A stretch of DNA of 42,763 nucleotides from an uncultured Clostridia bacterium (GCA_945983355.1 CAMFSU010000050.1:1-42763), one strand, 5' to 3'; counted from the first letter of the stretch, positions 32,469 to 40,807 are shown. A program made the numbers and translations. The notes: generated by a model not told the origin, from the sequence alone.

Positions 32469-34223
32469 TTACATTTTAACACTCTTATCACGAGCAACAT
32501 AGGTTGTATGTAAATCGTGATGTGCTTTGTGACCGCCGAAGCCGTCATACCATTCGCTGTAAAGTGCCTTTACAACAGGTGATTCGTGTGACTTACGAAT
32601 AGCCATTGAAGCATCCTGGTCATAAAGTGCCTTTGCACGAACTGCTTTAAGGTCAACAGTGTCACGTACACTTTGAGGTTGGATAGGCTGACCGCCACCG
32701 TTTACGCAACCGCCAGGGCAACCCATGATTTCGATAAAGGTCCAACCTGCAGGGTTGCCTGCTTTGAGTTGGTCCATTACACATTTAGCAGCGCCTGCAC
32801 CTGATGCAACAGCAACCTTAATATCGGTACCGTTGATATTAACAGTAGCTTGCTTTAAGCCCATTGTGCCACGAACTGCGGTAAAGTCAATATCAGTATT
32901 GTCTTTGCCTGTAAGCCAGTCGTTAGCGGTACGAAGAGCAGCTTCCATAACACCGCCGGTAGCACCGAAGATTACAGCAGCACCGGTATCCTCACCGAGA
33001 GGTGAATCAAATTCTTCATCGGGTAAAGCGGTAAAGTTAATGCCTGCGCGGTCAATCATACGGCCAAGCTCACGAGTGGTGATAGCAATATCAACATCGG
33101 GAACACCTGCAGCAGATTGGTCCTCACGACCGATTTCAAATTTCTTTGCGGTACAAGGCATAACAGAAACTGAAACGATATCCTTAGCATCGATACCCAT
33201 TTTTTCAGCATAGTATGTCTTAATTACAGCACCTGCCATCTGTTGAGGTGATTTGCAGGAAGAAAGATGGTTAATCATATCAGGATAGTAATATTCGCAG
33301 AACTTAACCCAACCAGGTGAGCAAGAGGTAATCATTGGTAAAGTGCCACCATTATTGATGCGTTCAACCAATTCATTAGCTTCTTCAACGATGGTAAGGT
33401 CAGCTGCAAAGTCAGTATCGAATACCTTTGCAAAGCCAAGACGGCGAAGAGCAGCAACCATTTTGCCTTCAACATTTGAGCCAACAGGCATACCAAAGCA
33501 TTCGCCAAGAGTTGCACGGATAGAAGGTGCAGTCTGAACAACAACATGCTTTGTTGGGTCAGCAAGGGCAGCCCAAATCTTATCGGTGTCATCCTTTTCA
33601 ACCAATGCGCCTGTGGGGCAAACAGCGGTACATTGACCGCAAGAAATACAAGGTACATTTGAAAGAGCAACCTCGAACGGAGTACCAATAGCAGTATCAA
33701 TACCACGGTTGTTAGCACCGATAACACTTACATATTGTTCTTGACAAGCGGCAACACAGCGACGGCAAAGGATACATTTATTATTATCTCTTACCAAGTG
33801 TGGTGTGCTGTTATCAAGCTCATAAACGGGCTTAAAGCCCTCGAAAGCCGATTCATCAACGCCATAGTCACGGCAAAGCTTTTGAAGTTCGCAATTTGTG
33901 GAACGAGCACAAGAAAGGCACTTCTTGTCGTGGGTTGAAAGAATAAGCTCTAATGTGGTTTTGCGATTCTTTTGAACCTTTTCAGTATTGGTTAAAACTT
34001 CCATACCCTCACTTGCGGGATAAACACAAGCAGTAACCATTCTGAAGCCACGGCCTTCATTAACTTCAACAATACAAATACGGCAAGCACCAATTTCGTT
34101 CTTATCCTTCATAAAGCAAAGGGTAGGAATTTCGATACCTGCAACACGGGCAGCGTCTAATACAGTAGAGCCCTTAGGAACGGTTACGGTAATACCGTTA
34201 ATTTTTAAAGTAATCATTTCCAT
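32469..34223 (-). CDS. hydA: [FeFe] hydrogenase catalytic subunit (HydA/HndD-like)
   Basis: 584 residues. Domains: a plant-type [2Fe-2S] ferredoxin at 1-80 (cysteines 36, 47, 50, 66), a His-Cys3 [4Fe-4S] site (H98, C102, C105, C111), two [4Fe-4S] motifs (C150/153/156/160 and C192/195/198/202), and the H-cluster domain with L1 TSCSPGW (C301), L2 MPCTAKK (C357) and L3 MGCPGGCVNGGGQP (C502, C506), then a short C-terminal small-subunit domain. It reduces protons or oxidises H2, with electrons shared with the HydB/NuoE-like subunits; such trimers can be NAD(P)-linked or electron-bifurcating. The L1 position after TSC is Ser instead of the usual proton-relay Cys. AAGGAG precedes ATG 34223. Last gene of the operon. 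Confidence 0.96.
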   Translation of the reverse strand: MEMITLKINGITVTVPKGSTVLDAARVAGIEIPTLCFMKDKNEIGACRICIVEVNEGRGFRMVTACVYPASEGMEVLTNTEKVQKNRKTTLELILSTHDKKCLSCARSTNCELQKLCRDYGVDESAFEGFKPVYELDNSTPHLVRDNNKCILCRRCVAACQEQYVSVIGANNRGIDTAIGTPFEVALSNVPCISCGQCTAVCPTGALVEKDDTDKIWAALADPTKHVVVQTAPSIRATLGECFGMPVGSNVEGKMVAALRRLGFAKVFDTDFAADLTIVEEANELVERINNGGTLPMITSCSPGWVKFCEYYYPDMINHLSSCKSPQQMAGAVIKTYYAEKMGIDAKDIVSVSVMPCTAKKFEIGREDQSAAGVPDVDIAITTRELGRMIDRAGINFTALPDEEFDSPLGEDTGAAVIFGATGGVMEAALRTANDWLTGKDNTDIDFTAVRGTMGLKQATVNINGTDIKVAVASGAGAAKCVMDQLKAGNPAGWTFIEIMGCPGGCVNGGGQPIQPQSVRDTVDLKAVRAKALYDQDASMAIRKSHESPVVKALYSEWYDGFGGHKAHHDLHTTYVARDKSVKM

Positions 34224-34241
34224 TATATTTCGGCTCCTTTC

Positions 34242-36062
34242 TTATATTTTGCTAATTGCTTTAAACTTACAATTATCAATACATACGCCGCATTTAACGC
34301 ACTTGTCAGTATCAATTGTGTAAGAAGCAAGCTTGTGACCGGGTGCAATGTAATCAGTCTTAGTGATAGCGTTAGCAGGACAATTCTTTGCACAAAGACC
34401 GCAACCGATACATTTATCTTTATCGATAACAAATTTAAGAAGGTCTTTACATACACCTGCGGGACACTTCTTATCTACAACGTGAGCAATATATTCATCA
34501 CGGAAGAAATTAAGAGTTGAAAGAACAGGGTTAGGAGCAGTTTGACCGAGACCGCAAAGTGAATTTTGCTTAATATAATAGCAAAGTTCTTCCAAACGGT
34601 CGATATCTTCTAATGTGCCCTTGCCTGATGTAATCTTATCAAGTATTTCAAGCAATCTCTTTGTACCAACACGGCAAGGAGTACACTTACCGCAAGATTC
34701 ATCAACGGTAAATTCAAGGAAGAATTTAGCCATATCAACCATACAGTTGTCTTCGTCCATAACGATAAGACCACCCGAACCCATCATACAACCGATAGCT
34801 GTCAAGTTATCATAGTCAACGGGGGTGTCAATAAGGTGAGCAGGGATACAACCACCTGAAGGACCACCTGTCTGAGCAGCTTTAAATTTCTTGCCGTTCG
34901 GGATACCGCCACCGATTTCATCGATAATATGACGAAGGGTTGTACCCATAGGAATTTCAACAAGACCTGTGTGAGCAATTTTACCGCCAAGAGCAAATAC
35001 CTTTGTACCCTTTGACTTTTCGGTACCCATTGATGCAAACCAATCAGCACCCTTTAAGATAATTTGAGGAATGTTTGCAAAGGTTTCAACGTTGTTTTCA
35101 ACGGTGGGCTTGCCAAAAAGACCTTTAACTGCGGGATAAGGAGGACGAGGTCTTGGCTCACCACGGTTACCTTCGATAGAGGTCATAAGAGCAGTTTCCT
35201 CACCGCAAACGAATGCACCTGCACCAAGACGGATGAATAAATCAAAGTCAAAGCCGCTGCCGAAAATGTCTTTACCTAAAAGACCATATTCACGGGCATC
35301 ATCTATTGCCTTTTGTAAACGCTGAACTGCGATAGGATATTCAGCACGAACATAAACATAACCCTTGGTAGCGCCGATAGCATAACCCGCAATAATCATT
35401 GCTTCAACCAAGCAGTGTGGATCGCCTTCCAAAACAGAACGGTCCATAAATGCACCCGGGTCGCCTTCGTCAGCATTACATACAACATACTTTTGGTCTG
35501 CCTTGTTGGGAGCTGCCAATGACCATTTAAGACCTGTTGGGAAGCCACCGCCGCCACGACCACGAAGACCGGAATCCTTAACAACCTGAATAACCTGTTC
35601 GGGTGTCATTTCGGTCAATACTTTACCGAGAGCAGCATAACCGTCCATTGCGATATATTCGTCAATGCTTTCGGGGTTAATAACACCGCAGTTGCGAAGA
35701 ACAACACGGTTTTGTGATTTGTAGAAAACAGTGTCACTTAAAGCAACGTTGCCTTCAACTTCGGGAGCATTATCGCCTGTTTCATCATAAACAAGGCGTT
35801 CAACCTTACGGCCTTTAAGCAAATGCTCCTCAACGATTTCTTTTACATCATCAACGGTAACGCGGCTGTAGAAGGTACCGTCAGGATAAACGATAACAAC
35901 GGGGCCCAATTCGCAAAGGCCGAAACAACCGGTCTGAACAAGCTTAACTTCATCACTAAGACCAAAAGCTTCAATATTTTCAGCAAACGCCTTTTGAATT
36001 GAAGCACTGCCCGAAGAAGTACAACCTGTACCGCCACAGATTAAGACATGTGCACGAATCAT
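34242..36062 (-). CDS. hydB: NADH-binding hydrogenase subunit (HydB/HndC, NuoF-like)
   Basis: About 606 residues. A thioredoxin-like [2Fe-2S] domain (cysteines in CGGTGC and TGCFGLC) is followed by the NuoF domain: FMN/NADH site GLRGRGGGGFPTGLKW (about 170), CNADEGDPGAF, CGEETALMTSIEG and the [4Fe-4S] site ESCGKCTPCRVG. A C-terminal ferredoxin with two CxxCxxCxxxC motifs follows (KCIGCGLCAKNCP and KCVKCGVCIDNC). It accepts or donates electrons to NAD(P) and passes them to HydA. ATG 36062 with GGAGG 8 bases upstream is preferred to the upstream TTG 36077. Position between the HndB-like and HydA genes is the usual order. Confidence 0.95.
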   Translation of the reverse strand: MIRAHVLICGGTGCTSSGSASIQKAFAENIEAFGLSDEVKLVQTGCFGLCELGPVVIVYPDGTFYSRVTVDDVKEIVEEHLLKGRKVERLVYDETGDNAPEVEGNVALSDTVFYKSQNRVVLRNCGVINPESIDEYIAMDGYAALGKVLTEMTPEQVIQVVKDSGLRGRGGGGFPTGLKWSLAAPNKADQKYVVCNADEGDPGAFMDRSVLEGDPHCLVEAMIIAGYAIGATKGYVYVRAEYPIAVQRLQKAIDDAREYGLLGKDIFGSGFDFDLFIRLGAGAFVCGEETALMTSIEGNRGEPRPRPPYPAVKGLFGKPTVENNVETFANIPQIILKGADWFASMGTEKSKGTKVFALGGKIAHTGLVEIPMGTTLRHIIDEIGGGIPNGKKFKAAQTGGPSGGCIPAHLIDTPVDYDNLTAIGCMMGSGGLIVMDEDNCMVDMAKFFLEFTVDESCGKCTPCRVGTKRLLEILDKITSGKGTLEDIDRLEELCYYIKQNSLCGLGQTAPNPVLSTLNFFRDEYIAHVVDKKCPAGVCKDLLKFVIDKDKCIGCGLCAKNCPANAITKTDYIAPGHKLASYTIDTDKCVKCGVCIDNCKFKAISKI

Positions 36063-36084
36063 GTTTTTTACCTCCAATTAGTTT

Positions 36085-36453
36085 TTACTGATTAGCGCCG
36101 ATTGTATATTCATTAACAACCTTGCCGCCCTTTAAATGCTCATTAGCAATACGCTTTGCCTTTTCGGCATCAACCTTTACGTATGTAACCTTTTCCTTGC
36201 CGGATTCATAAATCTCAACAATAGGTTCATACTGGCAAAGACCGATACAGCCGGTTTGAGAAACTGTAACAGTTTCCATAAGGCCTAAAGCGTTAACTTC
36301 TTCAACAAAAGTGTTAAGAACGGGTCTTGCACCGGCAGCGATACCGCAGGTAGCCATACCAACAACAACACGTGTTGCATTAACGCCCTCACGAAGAATA
36401 ACCTTATCCTTCATTCTTTCTTTAATTGCCTGTAATTCAGCTAAAGATTTCAT
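36085..36453 (-). CDS. [2Fe-2S] thioredoxin-like hydrogenase subunit (HndB-like)
   Basis: 122 residues of the thioredoxin-fold [2Fe-2S] family, with four likely cluster ligands: two in the MATCGIAAG region (only one Cys) and C-x3-C in TGCIGLCQYEP. The pattern KSLAELQAIKERMKDKVILRE at the N-terminus is typical of HndB of the NADP-reducing hydrogenase of sulphate reducers and Clostridia. It probably extends the electron path or stabilises the complex. The start follows AAAGGATGACA. Lies just before hydB. Because only three clear cysteines are visible in the motif regions, the cluster may be incomplete or use a non-canonical ligand. Confidence 0.85.
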   Translation of the reverse strand: MKSLAELQAIKERMKDKVILREGVNATRVVVGMATCGIAAGARPVLNTFVEEVNALGLMETVTVSQTGCIGLCQYEPIVEIYESGKEKVTYVKVDAEKAKRIANEHLKGGKVVNEYTIGANQ

Positions 36454-36484
36454 TTTTTGTCATCCTTTCTTAATGCTGTTTAAA

Positions 36485-37039
36485 TTAACTAAAGATTTGT
36501 AAATATTGCTCACGCAAATATTCTTCAATCCATTTAATTACTTCATAAGTGTTAATCGGTACACCCTCAAGCGTTTCTTTAATTTCCCTTGTGTCAAAAA
36601 CAATTTCGTTATTGTTTATGCGGTGAATATAAAGAAAATCGGTTTCAGGGTGGCCCTGAATTAATGTAGTAATTGTAGAAACCACATCGCCAAGCGGTGT
36701 GAAATCAATATGTTTTTTTGAAAAAGTTGCTTTTACGACGGTGCCATGGTCATTTGGAAATTCAGCGATATGCTTTGAAGTAATAACTACTTCTCCGCCT
36801 GTCAGCTCAGCTGCCATTTTTAAAAGCGGAATACCCATACCAACCTTACGCGTGGTGCGTGTGGTTGTAAAGGGATTCGTCACCGTTTCTAAAATTTCAG
36901 GTGTCATACCGCAGCCATTGTCCATAATGGTAAGCACCAAATCATCATCAGTTTCGGTTATGTTAATTTCAGTCAGGGTTGCCCCTGCTTTAACAGAATT
37001 TTCGGTAATATCAAGAATATTAAGTGATAATTCCTTCAT
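36485..37039 (-). CDS. GHKL ATPase (histidine kinase-like ATP-binding domain protein)
   Basis: 184 residues. The N box is NILDITENSVKAGA (about 8-21), the G1 box is DNGCGM (about 40-45), and the lid/G2 region is KVGMGIPLLKMAAELTGGEV, so an ATP-binding GHKL fold is certain. There is no dimerisation/phosphoacceptor histidine domain or sensor domain, and no membrane segment, so it is not a complete sensor kinase. Genes of this type recur beside [FeFe] hydrogenase genes in Clostridia and Thermotoga-like bacteria; the role is unknown, perhaps anti-sigma or a conformational ATPase. The start follows ATGAAGG inside the end of the PHP gene. Confidence 0.85.
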   Translation of the reverse strand: MKELSLNILDITENSVKAGATLTEINITETDDDLVLTIMDNGCGMTPEILETVTNPFTTTRTTRKVGMGIPLLKMAAELTGGEVVITSKHIAEFPNDHGTVVKATFSKKHIDFTPLGDVVSTITTLIQGHPETDFLYIHRINNNEIVFDTREIKETLEGVPINTYEVIKWIEEYLREQYLQIFS

Positions 37040-37041
37040 AA

Positions 37042-37761
37042 CTAAAACCCTAACGCCTTAAATAAATTTTCTACAGCATTCTGGTCATCATCGGGAAGCT
37101 CGATATAATCGGTTGCCTCTTTGATGTCTAAAAGCTGATGTGCGTCTGATGAAAAGACCATTTTTTCGGTTTTAATGGATGCCATAACCGCATAATCGGT
37201 AACCCTTTCCCTGCCGTGCATTTCAGCACAGGGGAAACTGTGATTTGGCGGAAACGCACCTAAAACCGCAATAACCGAATTGGACGGACGGTCAATATGT
37301 GCGGGATAACAAACACCGTTAAAGCCCTTAATAAATTCGGGCACCTCATCAAAGGAAAGATTTGTCGCAAAGGACAAAATATTTTCCTCTTCTGCGATTA
37401 CATTGTCATCCTCATCCATAATAAGCTGTCTGCCAAATATTTCGGGGCGGTTTGGCATTAAAATTCGTTTTTCCGTTAACGCCTCATCACAAGCCAAAGC
37501 ATCATTTAGTGTTCTGAAAAGGCACACCATATGTATATCCTCGGCTGTGGTAAGCTCCATCCCAGCAACAGCAATTATGCCATACGCCTTTGCCGCCTTA
37601 AAAAAAGCGGGACAGTTTTTTGCAGTATTATGGTCGGTAAGCGCCATAATATCCAACCCGTTTAGCTTGCCTATGCCCGCAATCGAGCAAGGGGTTGCAT
37701 CATCGTCACCGCAAGGTGATAAACAGGAATGAATATGCAAATCGTAAAAATACTTTTTCAT
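37042..37761 (-). CDS. PHP domain metal-dependent phosphoesterase
   Basis: 239 residues with the PHP metal-binding motifs: DLHIHSCLSPCGDDD (residues 6-20), TDHNTAKN (about 42-49), and conserved MELTTAEDIHM and SSDAHQLLDI near the C-terminus. The family covers nucleoside 5',3'-bisphosphatase and histidinol phosphatase-like enzymes; the actual substrate cannot be read from sequence. It overlaps the DRTGG gene by 4 bases and precedes the GHKL gene by 2, so it is part of the hydrogenase operon. Its place here, between two signalling-type proteins, suggests nucleotide turnover or signalling, but that is inference. Confidence 0.88.
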   Translation of the reverse strand: MKKYFYDLHIHSCLSPCGDDDATPCSIAGIGKLNGLDIMALTDHNTAKNCPAFFKAAKAYGIIAVAGMELTTAEDIHMVCLFRTLNDALACDEALTEKRILMPNRPEIFGRQLIMDEDDNVIAEEENILSFATNLSFDEVPEFIKGFNGVCYPAHIDRPSNSVIAVLGAFPPNHSFPCAEMHGRERVTDYAVMASIKTEKMVFSSDAHQLLDIKEATDYIELPDDDQNAVENLFKALGF

Positions 37762-38084
37762 AATAAACCGTTTAAATAAATTGCCGTTTCGTAAATATTC
37801 ATATTAGTGGTAAGAATGTTGATTTCTTTATCCATAGCAGTTGCTTTAATCGTTTCGTCAACAGTTACACCCTCTGCCAAAATTATGCAAGAGGTGTCCG
37901 CCAAAGATGCCACAGCCAAAATATTTACGTTAGACATAATTGTAATCCAAGCATCGTCTGCTTTGGCGCGTCCCATAACCCAGCTTAAAAGGTCGCCAAT
38001 GTAAACATTTCTAATTTCACGGCTTTCATCGGGCAAAGAAATGGCAGAAAATTTTTCACTTGTTAGCAAATCCCTTACTGTCAT
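37758..38084 (-). CDS. DRTGG-domain protein, second copy
   Basis: 108 residues resembling the DRTGG domain, a ligand-binding fold associated with CBS domains in phosphotransacetylases and HPr kinase-like proteins. The run VYIGDLLSWVMGRAKADDAWITIMSN and LAVASLADTSCIILAEG matches the pattern. It overlaps its neighbours by 4 bases on both sides (ATGA type), showing tight coupling. A nucleotide or redox metabolite may be bound; none is identified. Confidence 0.75.
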   Translation of the reverse strand: MTVRDLLTSEKFSAISLPDESREIRNVYIGDLLSWVMGRAKADDAWITIMSNVNILAVASLADTSCIILAEGVTVDETIKATAMDKEINILTTNMNIYETAIYLNGLL

Positions 38085-39343
38085 TTTTTCTCACCCAAGT
38101 CCTTACAGAGTTTTATAAGACATTTGTCAATCGAGGATTGTCCTTTAACAACATCCTCAGCCAGTGCGCGACAGGTCGGTGCCCCGCAGGAGCCACAGTC
38201 AAGCCCCGGCAAATCACCCTTAATCCTTTGAATGTCAGCAAGCATTCGCATTGATTCTGCCATACTGTCAGACAAACGGGAAATTGGGTAATAATTCGGC
38301 AAATTATCAAAAAGGAAGCCGTCAGGGATATAACCCTCCTCATCCTTTACAAAATTTTCCGAAACGGGTAAATACCGCCTTAATGAGCGAAGTCGTGCTT
38401 TGGCAACAAATGGATTTTGAATTGTAAGCACACCGCCGACACAACCGCCGGGGCAAGCATTAAGCTCAATAAATTCAAGCGATGGGAAATCGCCATTTTC
38501 AAGCTTATCCAAAACCTTTATAACATTTTCAATACCGTCGGCCGCCAAATAATTTTCATTGAAAATTGCGGTAGCTTCACCACCTGACGAAGCCCAACTG
38601 ATACCAATAATGCCCGAATTTGATAGTGATTTTACGTCACTATCGTGTGACATAACACTAATTAGTTGAAAATAAATGTCGCTAATAGGAACAACTACAT
38701 CAACCTTGCTTTTATAGTCGGCAAAGCCGTTTTTAACATAGCTTGCCTTTGCAGGACAAGGTGAAATAAAGCAAACACCAATATCACTGTCAGTAAATTC
38801 GGGGTGCTCTTTTAATGCCTTTTGCCGTGCTAAATCTGCCGCAACCTCCATAGGTGGCAGCATATGAATTATATTGTCCATAAGCGACCGAAACCTTAAA
38901 CCGATAAGGCGTGTCACAACAGGACAGGCAGAGCTAATTGCAGGTTTTGTGATTGTTTCGGTTTTTAAATATTTCCGTGTGTAAGCCGTAACAAGCTCGG
39001 CCGCGGCGGAAACCTCAAAAACATCGTCAAAACCAAGCTTTAAAAGCCCGTTAAGTACATAATCAACATCATCCAAATTTTCAAACTGACCGTAAAGTGA
39101 CGGTGCGGGAAGAGCTATCTTCCACTTGAATTTGTCCATCATAGAAAGAGCGCCGCATTTGGCTTTCTTTGCATTATGGGGACAAACCCTTATACATTCA
39201 CCACAGTCAATACAGCGTCCCTCGTTTATAACGGCGTGCCCGTCCTTTACCCTGATAGCTTCAGTAGGACAACGCTTTAAACAAGCGGTACAACCGGTAC
39301 ATTTTTCGACATCTAAATAAACTGAATGTTCGTATGTATTCAT
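38081..39343 (-). CDS. HydA-like Fe-S protein with H-cluster-type domain (possible sensory hydrogenase-like protein)
   Basis: 420 residues. Two [4Fe-4S] ferredoxin motifs (CTGCTACLKRCP and CIDCGECIRVCP) precede an [FeFe]-hydrogenase large-subunit-like domain with L1 reduced to SSACPVV, L2 ISPCPAK and L3 NACPGGCVGG. Cysteines equivalent to the four H-cluster ligands are all kept (C142, C198, C299, C303 in the frame from 39349), but the TSC-C-P-x-W proton relay cysteine and tryptophan are absent. The C-terminus has an RnfB-type FeS domain, LPGLDCGSCGAPTC. It may bind an H-cluster or other cluster and sense H2/redox rather than turn over. ATG 39343 with AGG is used; a TTG lies two codons earlier. 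Confidence 0.88.
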   Translation of the reverse strand: MNTYEHSVYLDVEKCTGCTACLKRCPTEAIRVKDGHAVINEGRCIDCGECIRVCPHNAKKAKCGALSMMDKFKWKIALPAPSLYGQFENLDDVDYVLNGLLKLGFDDVFEVSAAAELVTAYTRKYLKTETITKPAISSACPVVTRLIGLRFRSLMDNIIHMLPPMEVAADLARQKALKEHPEFTDSDIGVCFISPCPAKASYVKNGFADYKSKVDVVVPISDIYFQLISVMSHDSDVKSLSNSGIIGISWASSGGEATAIFNENYLAADGIENVIKVLDKLENGDFPSLEFIELNACPGGCVGGVLTIQNPFVAKARLRSLRRYLPVSENFVKDEEGYIPDGFLFDNLPNYYPISRLSDSMAESMRMLADIQRIKGDLPGLDCGSCGAPTCRALAEDVVKGQSSIDKCLIKLCKDLGEKK

Positions 39344-39362
39344 AAACAATACCTGCCGAAAA

Positions 39363-39788
39363 CTAATTTATATTTACTCGCATAGTAATAGTGGTACCTT
39401 CGCCCACAACAGAATTGATTTCCATAAAGTCGGAATAGCGCTTCATATTTGGAAGACCCATACCTGCGCCAAAGCCAAGCGAACGAATATTATCGGTTGC
39501 GGTGGAAAAGCCCTCCTGCATTGCCTGTTCAATATCCTTAATACCGGGGCCCTTGTCGGTTAAGACAATTTCAACATAGTCTTCGGTCACGCTGACATCG
39601 GCAACACCGCCGCCTGCGTGGATAACCATATTGATTTCACCCTCGTACATTGCAATGGAAACCTGCCTGATTTTTTCGGGTGGCAACCCTAACTGCCTTA
39701 AATTCTTTTTCACCATAACCGAGGCATGACCGGCGGAAGTAAAATCCTGCCCGTCAACCACATAGTGAAACTTTAAAGCTTCAGACAT
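39363..39788 (-). CDS. Anti-sigma-type GHKL ATPase (RsbW-like)
   Basis: About 141 residues of an RsbW/SpoIIAB-like serine protein kinase fold. The ATP-binding N box is QVSIAMYEGEINMVIHAGGG, the G1 box is DKGPGIKDIEQAM, and the G2 region is GFGAGMGLPNMKRYSD. Anti-sigma factor relatives bind a sigma factor or an anti-anti-sigma protein, but no such partner is obvious here. It overlaps the upstream DRTGG gene by 8 bases. The operon thus has two separate GHKL proteins (also at 36485-37039), which is notable. The start ATG 39788 is preferred to TTG 39809. Confidence 0.85.
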   Translation of the reverse strand: MSEALKFHYVVDGQDFTSAGHASVMVKKNLRQLGLPPEKIRQVSIAMYEGEINMVIHAGGGVADVSVTEDYVEIVLTDKGPGIKDIEQAMQEGFSTATDNIRSLGFGAGMGLPNMKRYSDFMEINSVVGEGTTITMRVNIN

Positions 39789-40137
39789 TTTTAACCCTGT
39801 TTCCCACAAGGCCGTTGCTGTATAAAATACCGCATGACTCGTAAAGACGTTTTTTGGTTGCCAATAAAACGATACCGCTTTCTTGCGCCAAAGAAATCAT
39901 TTCGGCAGTGGGATTTTTCGAGCGCACGAATACGACACATTTCATATCCATCATTTCAGCTGTTCTTATAACCTGTGAATTAACAAGCCCTGTAAGTAAA
40001 ACTGCTTGGTCTTTAACATAAGCCAAAACATCGCTCATCATATCGCTACCGCAAGCAGAGTAAACAGAGGCCTCAAGCTCTTCTTCACAGCAAATAACTT
40101 CAGCATCGAGCAAATCTTTAATTGTATTGATTTTCAT
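39781..40137 (-). CDS. DRTGG-domain protein, first copy
   Basis: 118 residues, recognised as DRTGG-like by INTIKDLLDAEVICCEEELEASVYSACGSDMMSDVLAYVKDQAVLLTGLVNSQVIRTAEMMDMKCVVF-type arrangement, distantly similar to the second DRTGG protein in the operon (37758-38084). CC and two more cysteines early in the chain may matter for redox. The start follows GAGGGAAT. It lies directly after the NuoE-like gene and overlaps the anti-sigma-type ATPase. Confidence 0.75.
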   Translation of the reverse strand: MKINTIKDLLDAEVICCEEELEASVYSACGSDMMSDVLAYVKDQAVLLTGLVNSQVIRTAEMMDMKCVVFVRSKNPTAEMISLAQESGIVLLATKKRLYESCGILYSNGLVGNRVKNV

Positions 40138-40157
40138 ACAAATTATTCCCTCTTGGT

Positions 40158-40661
40158 TTATTTTTGGAAGCCGTATTTTTCAAGAATACCGTCAACATCA
40201 TCAACAGTAAGACGGCCGTAAACCTCTTCATTAACCGTTAAAACAGGTGCCAAACCGCAAGCGCCTATACAACGGCAAGCGGTAAGAGAAAACTTACCGT
40301 CTTCGGTACATTCGTCAGAGCCGATACCGAGGCGTTCTGAAAGCTTGTTAAAGATATCACCCGAACCCTTAACATAGCAAGCTGTACCAAGACATACAGA
40401 AATGTTGTAATCGCCCTTAGGTGACAACGAGAACTGTGCATAGAATGTTGCAACGCCGTAAACCTTTTCAAGCGGAACATCCATACCGTCAGCTATCATT
40501 GATTGAACCTCTAAAGGAAGGTAGCCGTAAATGTTTTGAGCTTCCTGCATAACAGCCATTAAATAGCTTTTGTCGTGCTTGTGAGCGTCAATAACAGCTT
40601 TAAGCTGTGCTTCCTGTTCAGGCGTTCCCTTAAAAGGGAGTTTGCTGATTTTTTTAAGCAT
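40158..40661 (-). CDS. NuoE-like [2Fe-2S] hydrogenase subunit (HydC/HndA)
   Basis: 167 residues, 24-kDa subunit family. The four cluster cysteines are in CLGTACYVKG (two) and CRCIGACGLAP (two), with the N-terminal helical domain ending YGVATFYAQFSLSPKG. In trimeric hydrogenases this protein feeds electrons between the NADH site and the catalytic subunit. First gene of the operon, with GGAGG 7 bases before the ATG and a strong promoter and an inverted repeat upstream. Here it is separated from hydB/hydA by seven regulatory-type and accessory genes. Confidence 0.94.
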   Translation of the reverse strand: MLKKISKLPFKGTPEQEAQLKAVIDAHKHDKSYLMAVMQEAQNIYGYLPLEVQSMIADGMDVPLEKVYGVATFYAQFSLSPKGDYNISVCLGTACYVKGSGDIFNKLSERLGIGSDECTEDGKFSLTACRCIGACGLAPVLTVNEEVYGRLTVDDVDGILEKYGFQK

Positions 40662-40688
40662 GAAACAAATCCTCCTATAAGATAATTG

Positions 40689-40726
40689 CGATATATACCA
40701 CTATAATTGTGGCATTATATATACGA
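40689..40726. promoter_or_regulatory. Inverted repeat in the hydrogenase operon leader
   Basis: ATATATACCAC (left arm) and GTGG-CAT-TATATAT (right arm) flank a TATAATT centre. It begins next to the expected transcription start of the minus-strand operon, so it could be an operator or a 5' hairpin. The sequence does not match the Rex consensus. Confidence 0.5.
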
Positions 40727-40730
40727 TAAA

Positions 40731-40758
40731 ATTATACCATATTTTTATATAAATGCAA
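40731..40758 (-). promoter_or_regulatory. Promoter of the hydrogenase operon
   Basis: On the minus strand TTGCAT (40758-40753), 16 bases, perfect TATAAT (40736-40731). Confidence 0.75.
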
Positions 40759-40807
40759 AGGTTTTTTAATTATTTTTTTATACTTTTTAAACAAAATACG
40801 ACTTTTC

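Noticed and set aside
40689-40736. Rex operator for the hydrogenase operon
   Set aside because: The inverted repeat does not fit TTGTGAA/TTAACAA-type Rex sites.
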